64,000 nt of DNA, from positions 496,001 through 560,000 of the forward strand of contig CAWKOR010000002.1 in assembly GCA_963851325.1 (NCBI GenBank), read 5' to 3'. Origin of the DNA: DATGKG01 sp963851325 (GTDB taxonomy: Bacteria; Desulfobacterota; Binatia; Binatales; Binataceae). The notes under the pieces were generated by a model. It saw only the letters and a program-made list of their open reading frames with translations, did no database searches and was not told the origin of the DNA. A program made the position numbers and the translations under genes. Below are positions 42,771 to 51,464 of the stretch, piece after piece. Position 1 is the first letter of the stretch; each line of letters opens with the position of its first letter.

Positions 42771-43352
42771 ATGACGGACGCAGTGACTATTTTGGCGCCA
42801 TCAAGGCACCGCCGATTCGAGCCGCGACGCCCTACGCTCGCGGTTTTGGAAGCCGGCTTCACCCTGCTCGAGGTGATGATCGCGGTGGGCGTGCTCGGCA
42901 TCGCAATGCTCGCGTTGTTGTCGTTGCATCATACCAACCTCCAGAGCGTGATTCGCGGCAAGGAGCTGAGCACCGCATCCGTACTGGCGCAGGGCCTGAT
43001 GACCAATGCCGAGATGGAGCGGGTGCCGAGAATTGGAATTACCTCGGGAGATTTTCAGCGACTGTTTCAAGGCGCCTACCGAAACTTCAAATGGGAGCGG
43101 GACGTGGAAGCGTCCGCGATGTTTCCCGACATTCGCAAGGTCCAGGTCACGGTCTTTTATGGGCCGCGCTGGAGCCATCGTTTCGCGCTGGTCGAGTACC
43201 TTCACGATCCCACCCCTCAGCTTCTGCCCGGGCAGCAGCAGGTACCGACGCAGACACCTCCCAGCGGGCAGCCTCCGGTGCGCCAGGGAATTTCCTCGGC
43301 GACGCCGGGTTCAGGCGTACGCATGCCGCCTGATGGGAGTTCGATCTCGTGA
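42771..43352 (+). CDS. gspI: Minor pseudopilin GspI
   Basis: A 193-residue pseudopilin with EAG/FTLLEVMIAVGVLGIAML and a GspI-like core. It carries a longer than usual N-terminal leader (about 28 residues) and a Pro/Gln-rich C-terminal tail from about 150 that looks disordered. In other systems GspI, J and K form the pseudopilus tip. Its stop overlaps the gspJ start. Confidence 0.88.
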   Translation: MTDAVTILAPSRHRRFEPRRPTLAVLEAGFTLLEVMIAVGVLGIAMLALLSLHHTNLQSVIRGKELSTASVLAQGLMTNAEMERVPRIGITSGDFQRLFQGAYRNFKWERDVEASAMFPDIRKVQVTVFYGPRWSHRFALVEYLHDPTPQLLPGQQQVPTQTPPSGQPPVRQGISSATPGSGVRMPPDGSSIS

Positions 43353-44023
43353 GCATGAGGGCCCGCCTGCATCGATCGCGCGCTAACGCCGGCTTCACGC
43401 TGCTGGAGTTGATGCTCGCAATTGCGATCCTCGCGGTCATCCTTTTGATGATCTCCGGCTCCTTCAATGCGGTGGTCCATAGCAAGGTTCATGGCGAAGC
43501 GGTTCTCGACGTCGATCGGCAGGGCCGCGCCATCCTGTGGGAAATCTCCAACGAGATCCGCGGCGCGGTGCAGACTCCGTTTCCTCAGAGCATCGTTTTG
43601 TTGATCGGGTCGGGGCAGATGCGCGACGGCGCGCCGGTCGATGCGGTGACGGTCTCGACTCTGGCCGGCGCACATCGCCGCGCGATCACCGGCATCGATG
43701 CCGAGCAGTTGGTCACTTACGCGGTGACGCCCAATCCGCTGGTGCGTGGATGGTACATCCTGACCCGCAGTCAGCGCAGCGCACTGATGACCGGCAACGC
43801 TCCGGTGGGGATGCCGATCCAACTGGCCGACAATCTGGTTTCGCTCCACATGAAGTATTTCAACGGCAACGATTGGCTGGAGAGCTGGAATTCGACTGCG
43901 CTTCCGGCTCCTACTCAACTGCCGCTGGCGGTTTCGATCGAGCTGGTGCTCGGCACCGGCCGGCGGCGGGTGATGAACTTTTCAACTCAAGTGGTTCTGC
44001 CGATGGCGCTACCGATATGGTGA
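43349..44023 (+). CDS. gspJ: Minor pseudopilin GspJ
   Basis: A 224-residue pseudopilin: NAG/FTLLELMLAIAILAVILLMIS, then the GspJ pattern DVDRQGRAILWEISNEIRGA and a long beta-rich globular part. The GTG start lies inside gspI and its stop follows the gspK start by 4 bases. It is part of the pseudopilus tip complex. Confidence 0.9.
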   Translation: MSMRARLHRSRANAGFTLLELMLAIAILAVILLMISGSFNAVVHSKVHGEAVLDVDRQGRAILWEISNEIRGAVQTPFPQSIVLLIGSGQMRDGAPVDAVTVSTLAGAHRRAITGIDAEQLVTYAVTPNPLVRGWYILTRSQRSALMTGNAPVGMPIQLADNLVSLHMKYFNGNDWLESWNSTALPAPTQLPLAVSIELVLGTGRRRVMNFSTQVVLPMALPIW

Positions 44024-45048
44024 AATATCTCAGAAGCCTGTTGCATCGAAGCAAGAACGAACGCGGGATAGCCTTGCTGGCGACCATGCTGGCAGTCGCG
44101 CTGATGACGATCATCGTGGTGGACTTCACCTCCTCGAGCGCGCTCGGCTATCTGTCGGCGGCCAATCACGCCAACGAAATTCGCGCCGCGTACCTGGCGC
44201 GATCCGGAATCAGCGTCGGGCTGGCATTGCTCGCGCAAGACACCCGCGCGCAGCAAGCGCAAGCCGCCGCGGCCGGCGGCAATGGAACTACCGCACAAGG
44301 ACAGCCGTTCGATTCGTTCGCCAGCGTATGGGCGCTCCCCTTTCCGCCGATGCCGGTCGAGGGCGGGACCATCCAGCTCTCGGTGGTCGATGAGGCGCGC
44401 AAGTTCAACATCAACAAGCTCATCAACAACACACCCACTCCCGGCGCTAACCCGAACACCGTCGGCCAAATCAATATCGATGCGGTTCAGCAATTGACGC
44501 GGTTGTGCCTGATACTGGGAGTCCCCGTCCAATTGGTTCCCTGCGTACTCGATTGGCTCGATCGCGACAGTATTGAGTCTCCCAACGGCGCCGAGGCTGA
44601 TTTCTACCTCAAGCTCAGGCCGCCCTATGAGCCGCGCAACGGCCCGATGCCGACGCTGGGCGATCTGCGCCTGGTCAAGGGCGTCGATGACGCAACCTTC
44701 GCGAAGCTGCGCAACTTCCTGACCGTCGCGCCCGAGACCGGAGTGAATCCCAACACCGCTTCGCCGGAGGTGCTGGCGTGCCTGGAGCCGGAACTGACCC
44801 AGGATCCGAACATCGTCAAAGCAATAATCCAGGCGCGCGCGATTCGACCATTTTCGATGGTGACCGATATATCCAATCTGCCGGGCGTGAGCGGAGTGCA
44901 GAAATTGTCCAAGGACTTAACTCTGCGCGGACAATACTTTACCATTACCGGGGTGGGAAATTACGCAGGCGCGCGCAGGCTCGTAACTGCCGCCTTTCGC
45001 CGTAATCCTGATGGTACGGCTTTTCTTGGCAGTTGGCAGGAAGAATAA
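44017..45048 (+). CDS. gspK: Minor pseudopilin GspK
   Basis: A 343-residue protein with the GspK type of signal (ERG/IALLATMLAVALMTII, without the usual Glu at +5), then the large helical insert with NPNTASPEVLACL and the LVKGVDDATFAKLRNFLTV hairpins. Its ATG overlaps the gspJ stop. It caps the pseudopilus in other systems. Confidence 0.93.
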   Translation: MVKYLRSLLHRSKNERGIALLATMLAVALMTIIVVDFTSSSALGYLSAANHANEIRAAYLARSGISVGLALLAQDTRAQQAQAAAAGGNGTTAQGQPFDSFASVWALPFPPMPVEGGTIQLSVVDEARKFNINKLINNTPTPGANPNTVGQINIDAVQQLTRLCLILGVPVQLVPCVLDWLDRDSIESPNGAEADFYLKLRPPYEPRNGPMPTLGDLRLVKGVDDATFAKLRNFLTVAPETGVNPNTASPEVLACLEPELTQDPNIVKAIIQARAIRPFSMVTDISNLPGVSGVQKLSKDLTLRGQYFTITGVGNYAGARRLVTAAFRRNPDGTAFLGSWQEE

Positions 45049-45060
45049 GCACCGACCTTT

Positions 45061-46518
45061 ATGCCTCAGCGAATAGTCGCCTTGGAAATGCCGGGGCATA
45101 CAGTTCGAGCGGCGGTAGCCGAACGCACCTGGAACGCCTTTCATATCGAAGGCGTGTTCGAGGAAGAGCGCCAAATCGGCGAAGCCGACCTGGAAGGCGC
45201 GCTGAAACGCATCCTGGCGAGAACCGGCACGCCGGATGTCGTCACCACCTCGATCGAGAGCGAGTTCGTCGTCAAACGCCTGCTCGAATTGCCATTCAGC
45301 GATCTGCGCAAACTGCATCAGGTGGTCCCCTTCGCCCTCGAAGAGCATCTTCCCTTCCCGGTCGACGACGCAGTAGTAGCTTTCACGCGGGTCGGTTCGG
45401 ATGAAGACACAACGCTGGTTATAGCAGCATTAGCACGCAAAAGTGACTTAAGCCACCATTTAGAGCTACTGGCGAAGGTGGGCATCGACCCCAAAACGGT
45501 GACTCTTTCGGAGCTCGCGATAGCCCGGCTGCTCTCGCGCTCGCAAACTGCCTCCACAAATGCGCATCTTTTGATGGATATCGAGCCGACCTCGACCTCG
45601 ATGGTGCTGCTCGATTCCGACGGTACGCCGCGCGCGCTGCGCACCGTGCAAGCCGGCATCACCGCCGATGAAGAAGGCCCCATCGCCGAGGCGCATGCGA
45701 ATTCGATCCTGAGCGTCGCACGGCAAACTTTGCTCGCGCACTCCTCCGACACCGACGGCCTCGACGTCATCCTGGCCGGGTCGGCAGCGGGCATCCCGTT
45801 GCTGCGCGAAGAATTGTCCGAGGCGCTCTCGCTCGCGGTCCGCGATGCGGCGGAGTTCGATTACTCCTTCCTGCTCAATGGGATGCGGCCCGACATGAGC
45901 CGCTTTGCCGGATGCATCGCGATGCTGCTCAGCGAGCTGCCCAACAAGCCCGCCGAGCTGCTCAACTTTCGCCAGGGCGAATTCATTTTCAAAGGCCGCA
46001 TCCGCGGCGACCTGACCGCTTTCTATACCACCGCGGTTATCGCAGCCGTCGGAATCCTGCTTGGCCTGACCCACTTCGGGCTCGGGGTCGGCACCCAGTT
46101 GCATCGCCTGCATTTGATCAATCGGCAGATCGCGAGCATGACCGTTCCCGCTCTTGGTCCGCATCCGCCCAAGGATCCGGTCGCCGCGTTGCGCACCGGC
46201 ATCATCAAGATGAGCAAGCGGCTGGCGCTCATCGGCGGCAACAGCGGAAAGGATTCGCCGTTGGAAGCGCTGCTGGCAGTCTCGCGCGACGTTCCCAAGC
46301 GGTTCCCGGTCGAGATGCAGGACGTGCTGGTCGACGAATCCGGGCTCCGGATATCGGGCGAGGCCGATTCGTTCCAGACCGTCGACCAGATAAAAAAATC
46401 GCTCCAGCAGGATGACTACTTCGGCACCATCGAGGTGAGTCACGCCAAAGCCGGCACCAACGGCAAGGTCGAATTTCAAATCGAGGCGCGCTTCAAAGAC
46501 GCGATCGTAACCGAATGA
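45061..46518 (+). CDS. gspL: Type II secretion platform protein GspL
   Basis: A 485-residue protein with an actin-like cytoplasmic part (ELPFSDLRKLHQVVPFALEEHLPF, the PilM/GspL signature, and LMDIEPTSTSMVLLD), one membrane helix at about 320-340 (TTAVIAAVGILLGLTHFGLG) and a periplasmic ferredoxin-like domain. It couples GspE to the membrane platform. Its stop overlaps the start of gspM. Confidence 0.9.
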   Translation: MPQRIVALEMPGHTVRAAVAERTWNAFHIEGVFEEERQIGEADLEGALKRILARTGTPDVVTTSIESEFVVKRLLELPFSDLRKLHQVVPFALEEHLPFPVDDAVVAFTRVGSDEDTTLVIAALARKSDLSHHLELLAKVGIDPKTVTLSELAIARLLSRSQTASTNAHLLMDIEPTSTSMVLLDSDGTPRALRTVQAGITADEEGPIAEAHANSILSVARQTLLAHSSDTDGLDVILAGSAAGIPLLREELSEALSLAVRDAAEFDYSFLLNGMRPDMSRFAGCIAMLLSELPNKPAELLNFRQGEFIFKGRIRGDLTAFYTTAVIAAVGILLGLTHFGLGVGTQLHRLHLINRQIASMTVPALGPHPPKDPVAALRTGIIKMSKRLALIGGNSGKDSPLEALLAVSRDVPKRFPVEMQDVLVDESGLRISGEADSFQTVDQIKKSLQQDDYFGTIEVSHAKAGTNGKVEFQIEARFKDAIVTE

Positions 46519-47177
46519 TGGACCGTCTGCGCAGTCTGGCGAATCGGCTGCTCAAGCTCCTGTACCGGGTGCGGGAGCCGCTGGATCCGTATCTCGATCG
46601 AGCCCGCGCTTCGATCGATCCGCTGCTGGTGCAGCTACGCTCGCGTTATCAGAAACTGGAATCGCGCGAGCGGATGCTGGTCAAGATGGCCGGCGGCCTG
46701 TTCGCCCTGTTCCTGGCCTACAACCTGATCTACCTGCCTATCTCGAATTGGCGCGATTCGCTCGATACCACCCTCGAGACTCGCCATCGCGAAATCGGCC
46801 AGGTCCAGCAGTTGGTGGATACCTACCTGCTGCGCAAGAAGCAGCTCCATGAAGCGGAACGCAACACGGTTCCGATCGGCAAGGAGTTTTCCTTGTTCTC
46901 GGTCATCGAGAATTCGCTCACCACCACCGTCGGACACGACAAGATCGCCTCGATCACTCCGGGCGCCGATCGCAAACTCTCCGACGGCTTCCTGCAGTAC
47001 AGCGTCGAGCTCAAGTTGCAGAACGTTAGCCTGGGCCAGATCGTCGATGCACTCTTCGGCGTCAAGACCTTGTCCGCGCCGGTGGCGGTTTCCAACATGC
47101 GCATCACCCGCCGGATCCAGGATCCTCACACCTACGATGTCGAGATGACCTGCATCGCGCTGGCCAAGGGCGCCTGA
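46515..47177 (+). CDS. gspM: Type II secretion platform protein GspM
   Basis: A 220-residue protein with one membrane helix near residues 58-76 (MAGGLFALFLAYNLIYL), a coiled-coil (TTLETRHREIGQVQQLVDTYL) and a small periplasmic domain. This layout and the position after gspL identify it as GspM, whose sequence is poorly conserved. Starts with two adjacent ATG codons overlapping the gspL stop. Confidence 0.82.
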   Translation: MMDRLRSLANRLLKLLYRVREPLDPYLDRARASIDPLLVQLRSRYQKLESRERMLVKMAGGLFALFLAYNLIYLPISNWRDSLDTTLETRHREIGQVQQLVDTYLLRKKQLHEAERNTVPIGKEFSLFSVIENSLTTTVGHDKIASITPGADRKLSDGFLQYSVELKLQNVSLGQIVDALFGVKTLSAPVAVSNMRITRRIQDPHTYDVEMTCIALAKGA

Positions 47178-47222
47178 CCGCGCGCGAGTTACGCGGGTGG
47201 GCGTGCTATCTTCGCCAGCTAG

Positions 47223-48059
47223 ATGGTTTTCGATTTTTTCCGCAACCACGCAATTCGGATCGGCTACGCCATTATCGGCGTGCTGGTGTTCTTCGCCTTT
47301 CTGCTCGCCACTTTTCCCTACACCCAAACGCTCACCGGCGTGCTCGCCCCGATGGGACTGCGCCTGTCCAGCCGCGACCAGGGAATGAGTTTTCCCTTCG
47401 GCGTGAGGATGGACGGGGTGATGCTCGATTCGCCCGACGACGGCCGCGCATTTTTCCAGAGCGACAAGTTACGCATCACTCCCGCCTTCCTCTCATGGCT
47501 GACGGGCTCGCCCGCCGTGAAGATTAGCGCCGATGCATATGGAGGCAGCTTCGACCTGCACGCGCGCCGCCGCGGCGATGCCACCGAACTCAGCTTCAAC
47601 GGCTCGGACCTGCACCTGGAAAGCTATCCTGCCCTGAGCGCGATGGGGGTGAACGTCGCCGGAATCATTTCGGGCACCGGCGACGCCTACATTACGCGCG
47701 ACGATATCGCCGCGGATCGTGGCACGATCCATCTTACGGCGTCGGACGCGTCGTATCGCGTCTTTGCCGGGACGCCGCCGCTGAAGCTGGGCAACCTGAC
47801 GGCCGTCGTCAAACTCGACAATGGCAAGGTTACCATCGAGCGTTTGGAGAGTGCGGGCGGCGACTTGACATTTTCCGGGCGCGGCGTGATCGAATTGGAA
47901 TCGAATCTCCCCGACAGCGCGGTCGCGATAAAGTTTCAGCTTGCGACCACCCCAGTGGGACGCGAGCGGCTCGGCATCCTGCTCAACTTCCTGCCGCATC
48001 CTCCGAACGCGACGCCCTACTTTCTGCACGGCACGCTGGCCGCCCCCGGGCTGTCATAA
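47223..48059 (+). CDS. gspN: Type II secretion protein GspN
   Basis: A 278-residue protein with an N-terminal membrane anchor (IGYAIIGVLVFFAFLLATF) and a beta-rich periplasmic part with repeating strands, as in GspN/AsmA-like domains (YGGSFDLHARR, SGTGDAYITRDDI). GspN is optional in T2SS. It ends the operon; gspC and gspD are not found here and must be elsewhere if the system works. Confidence 0.8.
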   Translation: MVFDFFRNHAIRIGYAIIGVLVFFAFLLATFPYTQTLTGVLAPMGLRLSSRDQGMSFPFGVRMDGVMLDSPDDGRAFFQSDKLRITPAFLSWLTGSPAVKISADAYGGSFDLHARRRGDATELSFNGSDLHLESYPALSAMGVNVAGIISGTGDAYITRDDIAADRGTIHLTASDASYRVFAGTPPLKLGNLTAVVKLDNGKVTIERLESAGGDLTFSGRGVIELESNLPDSAVAIKFQLATTPVGRERLGILLNFLPHPPNATPYFLHGTLAAPGLS

Positions 48060-48109
48060 GGAGGCCCTACGGCGCGCTATCGGCAACGCGAGGAACGCGC
48101 GCGGCATAA

Positions 48110-48865
48110 CTAGCGCGGCGCGGCCTCGAAGAACTTCACCACCGCCTGATGGTAGCGCTGGTCGCCCGGCGCGTTGAGATGATCGCGGCCCTCCAGCTTC
48201 AGTAGCTGCGCACGAGGAATCATGATCGTGATATCCTCCGGCCTGGTCACCAGTTCGTCCCTGCTGCCGACGACCACCAGCACCGGCACCGCGTTGTTGG
48301 TGAATTGACTCGGCGCGATGGGTTCGCGATCGGCGGCCATGCACGCGGCCAGCGCCTTCAGGTCGTTCTGGTTCGCTTCGGCGAATTCGCGGAACAGACG
48401 CGCGCGCGGGTCGGTCACCTTCGATTTGTCCTCGGCCAGCAGCGCGGCGACGATCGGCTTGCGCGCATTGGGGTCCGCCACTCCCATCCCGGCGCCGATG
48501 CCGCCCAGCACCACCGCGCGAAAACGCTCCGGATGCCGCGCCAGCAGGCCCATCGCGATGCGCCCGCCCATCGAGTAGCCCATCAGCAGCGCGCGCTCGA
48601 TGCCGAGGTGATCCATCAGGCGCGTAACGTCGTCCTCCATGGTTGTCCCGCCGTAGGCTTTTACGTCTTGCGGTTTATCGCTGGCGCCGTGCCCGCGGCA
48701 ATCAAGCGCAATCACCCGGTAGTGCGGGGTGAGCGTCTTGTACCATCCGGTAAGGCCCCAATTGTGTTCTGCCTTGGAGGCGAATCCATGCACCAGGATT
48801 GCCGGATCGCCGCTGCCCTGATCCTCGAAATGAATCTTCACGCCATTGGAATCGAAAGACGCCAT
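48110..48865 (-). CDS. Alpha/beta hydrolase
   Basis: A 251-residue hydrolase. VHGFASKAEHNWG forms the oxyanion loop, GYSMGGRIAMG is the nucleophile elbow (Ser), and EGRDHLNAPGD carries the probable catalytic histidine. No signal peptide. I chose ATG 48865 with GGGAGG 7 bases upstream. The family covers esterases, lactonases and C-C hydrolases; the substrate is not readable. It is divergent from the LLM oxidoreductase. Confidence 0.87.
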   Translation of the reverse strand: MASFDSNGVKIHFEDQGSGDPAILVHGFASKAEHNWGLTGWYKTLTPHYRVIALDCRGHGASDKPQDVKAYGGTTMEDDVTRLMDHLGIERALLMGYSMGGRIAMGLLARHPERFRAVVLGGIGAGMGVADPNARKPIVAALLAEDKSKVTDPRARLFREFAEANQNDLKALAACMAADREPIAPSQFTNNAVPVLVVVGSRDELVTRPEDITIMIPRAQLLKLEGRDHLNAPGDQRYHQAVVKFFEAAPR

Positions 48866-48973
48866 TCGCCGATCCTCCCGATGTGGCTCGCGCGCCGAAC
48901 GTTGATCTCCGGATGTTGCGGTCGCGATCCAATCGTTACACAATCGCGCATCGATTCCGAAGTGAGAAGACTC

Positions 48974-49978
48974 ATGGCTGATGCGAAGCAACTCGGACTC
49001 CATTTGTCGATCGGCGGTGGCGCGCATGCCGAGCGCCTCGCGCTCGCGAAAAATGCCGAAGACCTCGGCTACTCGTCGCTGTGGGTCGCCGAGGTCTCCG
49101 GGCCCGACGCGCTGGTGACGCTCGGCGCGCTTGCGGTCCAAACCTCCAAAGCGGAACTCGCAACCGGCATCGTCCCGATGCAGATTCGCACGCCGGGGGT
49201 GAATGCGATGGCGTTTCTCACCATCCACGAACTCTCGGGCGGGCGCGCCATCGCGGGCCTCGGAGTTTCCAGTCCGATCATCGTGGAGCGATGGCACGGC
49301 GCGTCGTACCGCAAGCCGGTCACCGCGATGCGCGAATGCGTGACCATCATGCGTCAGCTCTTCACCGAAGGTAAGTCGAAGTTCGCCGGCGAGATCTACA
49401 AATCCGATTTCCGCCTGGGAATGCGCTTGACCCAGAAGCGTCCGCCAAAGATCTACCTGGCCGGACTCAACGCGCCGATGCTGCGCCTGGCGGGCGAGCT
49501 TGCCGATGGCGTGCTGATGAATTATTCGCCGCCCGAGGCGATGCCCGCGATGATCGAGGAGATCCACGCGGGTGCGAAAAAGGCCGGCCGCAATCCCGCC
49601 GACATCGACGTCGGCGTCTACGTCAGGATGTGCATTACCGACGAGGAATCCAAGGCGATCGATCAGTTCCGCCGCGAGCTAGCGACCTATGCCTTCGTGG
49701 ATTCCTACAACAAGATGTTCGCGCGCTACGGATTGGCGGATGAGTTCGCCGAGGTGCGCCGGCTCTGGAAGGAAGGCAAGCGCGACGAAGCCCCGCATGC
49801 GATCAGCGATGCTTCGGCGCGCAGGATCGCGGCCTTTGGTCCGCCGCAGGTCGGGCGCGACTTCGTGGCGAAGTTCCGCGCTGCCGGCGTCACCCATCCG
49901 GTGGTATTTCCCATCGGTCCCGGCGCGACCATAGCGCGCGACGCCGACCACACTATGCGCGCACTGGCCGGGGCGTAG
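48974..49978 (+). CDS. LLM-class (F420/FMN-dependent) oxidoreductase
   Basis: A 334-residue luciferase-like monooxygenase-family TIM barrel: AKNAEDLGYSSLWVAE, ATGIVPMQIRTP, RAIAGLGVSSPIIVERWHG and PPKIYLAGLNAPMLRLAGELADG. These are typical of F420-dependent or flavin-dependent LLM enzymes. Start ATG 48974 follows AGTGAGAAG. Cofactor (F420 or FMN) cannot be settled. It stands between a divergent hydrolase and a convergent enoyl-CoA hydratase. Confidence 0.87.
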   Translation: MADAKQLGLHLSIGGGAHAERLALAKNAEDLGYSSLWVAEVSGPDALVTLGALAVQTSKAELATGIVPMQIRTPGVNAMAFLTIHELSGGRAIAGLGVSSPIIVERWHGASYRKPVTAMRECVTIMRQLFTEGKSKFAGEIYKSDFRLGMRLTQKRPPKIYLAGLNAPMLRLAGELADGVLMNYSPPEAMPAMIEEIHAGAKKAGRNPADIDVGVYVRMCITDEESKAIDQFRRELATYAFVDSYNKMFARYGLADEFAEVRRLWKEGKRDEAPHAISDASARRIAAFGPPQVGRDFVAKFRAAGVTHPVVFPIGPGATIARDADHTMRALAGA

Positions 49979-49981
49979 CCG

Positions 49982-50788
49982 CTAGCGTCCCTTGTAGTTG
50001 GGCTTGCGCTTTTCGATGAATGCGCGAGGCCCTTCCCTGGCGTCCTCGGTGCGCATCACCTCGCGCGCGATCTCGTCCTCGATCTTGAATGCCTCTTCGA
50101 ACGGACGCCCGGAACATCGGCGCACCGCTTCCTTGATCTTGCGCACCGCCACCGGACCGTTGGCGGCGATGGCTTCCGCGAGTTCCTCGGCCTTCGCGAT
50201 CAGCTTTTCCTGCGGCACCACGTAGTTGATGAGCCCGAGGCGCCACGCCTCCTGCGCATCGATGCGATTGCCGGTGAGCAGTATTTCCATTGCCTTGCAG
50301 TACGGGACCTGCCGCTGAAGTCTTGCAAGCGAGCCCGCCGCGGGGATGATCGCCCACTTCACTTCTTGCAGCCCGAAGCTTGCGTTCTCCGATGCCACGC
50401 GCAGATCGGTCGCCTGGATGAACTCCATTCCGCCCGCGATGCAAAATCCGTTTACCGCCGCGATCACCGGTTTCGGAAAATCGTACTTCCGCAGCAGCGC
50501 CATATCGCCGATGCGGCGATTGCCGAGCAGCTTTTGATCCCACTCGTCCTCGGGTTTGCGCGCGCCGGTGAAAAGCGGAATCAGCTTGCCAAGGTCGGCC
50601 CCCGCCGAGAAGGCGACCTTGCCCGCGCCGGTCACGATCACGGCCCTGACGTCGTCGTCTTTTTCAGCCTCGTCCCAAAAGCCGCCCATCAGCACCAGCA
50701 GCTCGGGATTGAAGGAGTTGTGGACCTCGGGACGATTGAAGGTGACGTACGCGATGTGATTGCGCTTCTCGATCAATACGGCGGGCAT
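49982..50788 (-). CDS. Enoyl-CoA hydratase/isomerase family protein
   Basis: A 268-residue crotonase. VTGAGKVAFSAGADL and NGFCIAGGMEFIQATDL form the oxyanion hole. The GLQEVKWAIIPAAGS segment replaces the usual GLPE..G with GLQEVK, keeping one acidic residue. It is not closely similar to the crotonase at 36613. Only 3 bp separate its end from the convergent LLM gene. Reaction not determined. Confidence 0.87.
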   Translation of the reverse strand: MPAVLIEKRNHIAYVTFNRPEVHNSFNPELLVLMGGFWDEAEKDDDVRAVIVTGAGKVAFSAGADLGKLIPLFTGARKPEDEWDQKLLGNRRIGDMALLRKYDFPKPVIAAVNGFCIAGGMEFIQATDLRVASENASFGLQEVKWAIIPAAGSLARLQRQVPYCKAMEILLTGNRIDAQEAWRLGLINYVVPQEKLIAKAEELAEAIAANGPVAVRKIKEAVRRCSGRPFEEAFKIEDEIAREVMRTEDAREGPRAFIEKRKPNYKGR

Positions 50789-50915
50789 GGCGGCATCCTC
50801 TTTGCTCTATCGGTTGCGCGCGACGCTAGCACGGAGGCGGCTTTACGGGCCACTTCGCATGCCGATATGATCGTTAATCATTGCCGCGAAATCGCGCGCG
50901 TCCCGCGGAGGAAGA

Positions 50916-51464
50916 ATGAGGCCTGTGTCGAAAACTCAGTTGTCGGTGCTGTCGATTGTGCTGCTACTGTTTGTTTCGATGCTCAGTCCGATCTGTACGA
51001 CCTCCGCGCTGGAACCGCCCCGCATCATTCCGCATTCCGGGTCCATCAAAAAACCGCCGCCCGAGCTTTTCAAGCTTCTCAAATCGTACTTCTCCGATCG
51101 GCTCGAATCGAAGTTCGAGCTGGTCAGCGCTGATGAGAAGGCGGGCACAATCGTTGCCAGGCAAACCGGTATCGACTCGGCCCGATGGAGACAGTGGGCG
51201 GCCTGCCAGACCGACCCGATGCATATGATTTATCAACTCGACGATGCGATGGTGACGCTCACCATCAAGCTCGACCCGGGCGCGCGCAAAACCACCTTCA
51301 TGACGGTGAGCGCGGATTTCCAGGGCCGCTACGGACTCGCGCAGGACCAGACCACCATCGCATGCAAATCGACCGGCGTGCTGGAAAATAACCTCCTCGC
51401 GTTCGCCGGCGCACCAATGACCGGCGCGCGCGACGCGACCACATCGACGGCGCCGGCACCTTGA
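50916..51464 (+). CDS. Secreted hypothetical protein
   Basis: A 182-residue protein with a clear signal peptide (LSVLSIVLLLFVSMLSPI, cleavage near CTTSALE, about residue 31). The mature part has a LFKLLKSYFSDRLESKFELV helix and a beta-rich half with two cysteines (WAACQTDP and IACKS) that could pair. I recognise no family. Its stop overlaps the TTG of the downstream ABC exporter, suggesting a link to that transporter, for example as a periplasmic partner. Confidence 0.65.
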   Translation: MRPVSKTQLSVLSIVLLLFVSMLSPICTTSALEPPRIIPHSGSIKKPPPELFKLLKSYFSDRLESKFELVSADEKAGTIVARQTGIDSARWRQWAACQTDPMHMIYQLDDAMVTLTIKLDPGARKTTFMTVSADFQGRYGLAQDQTTIACKSTGVLENNLLAFAGAPMTGARDATTSTAPAP

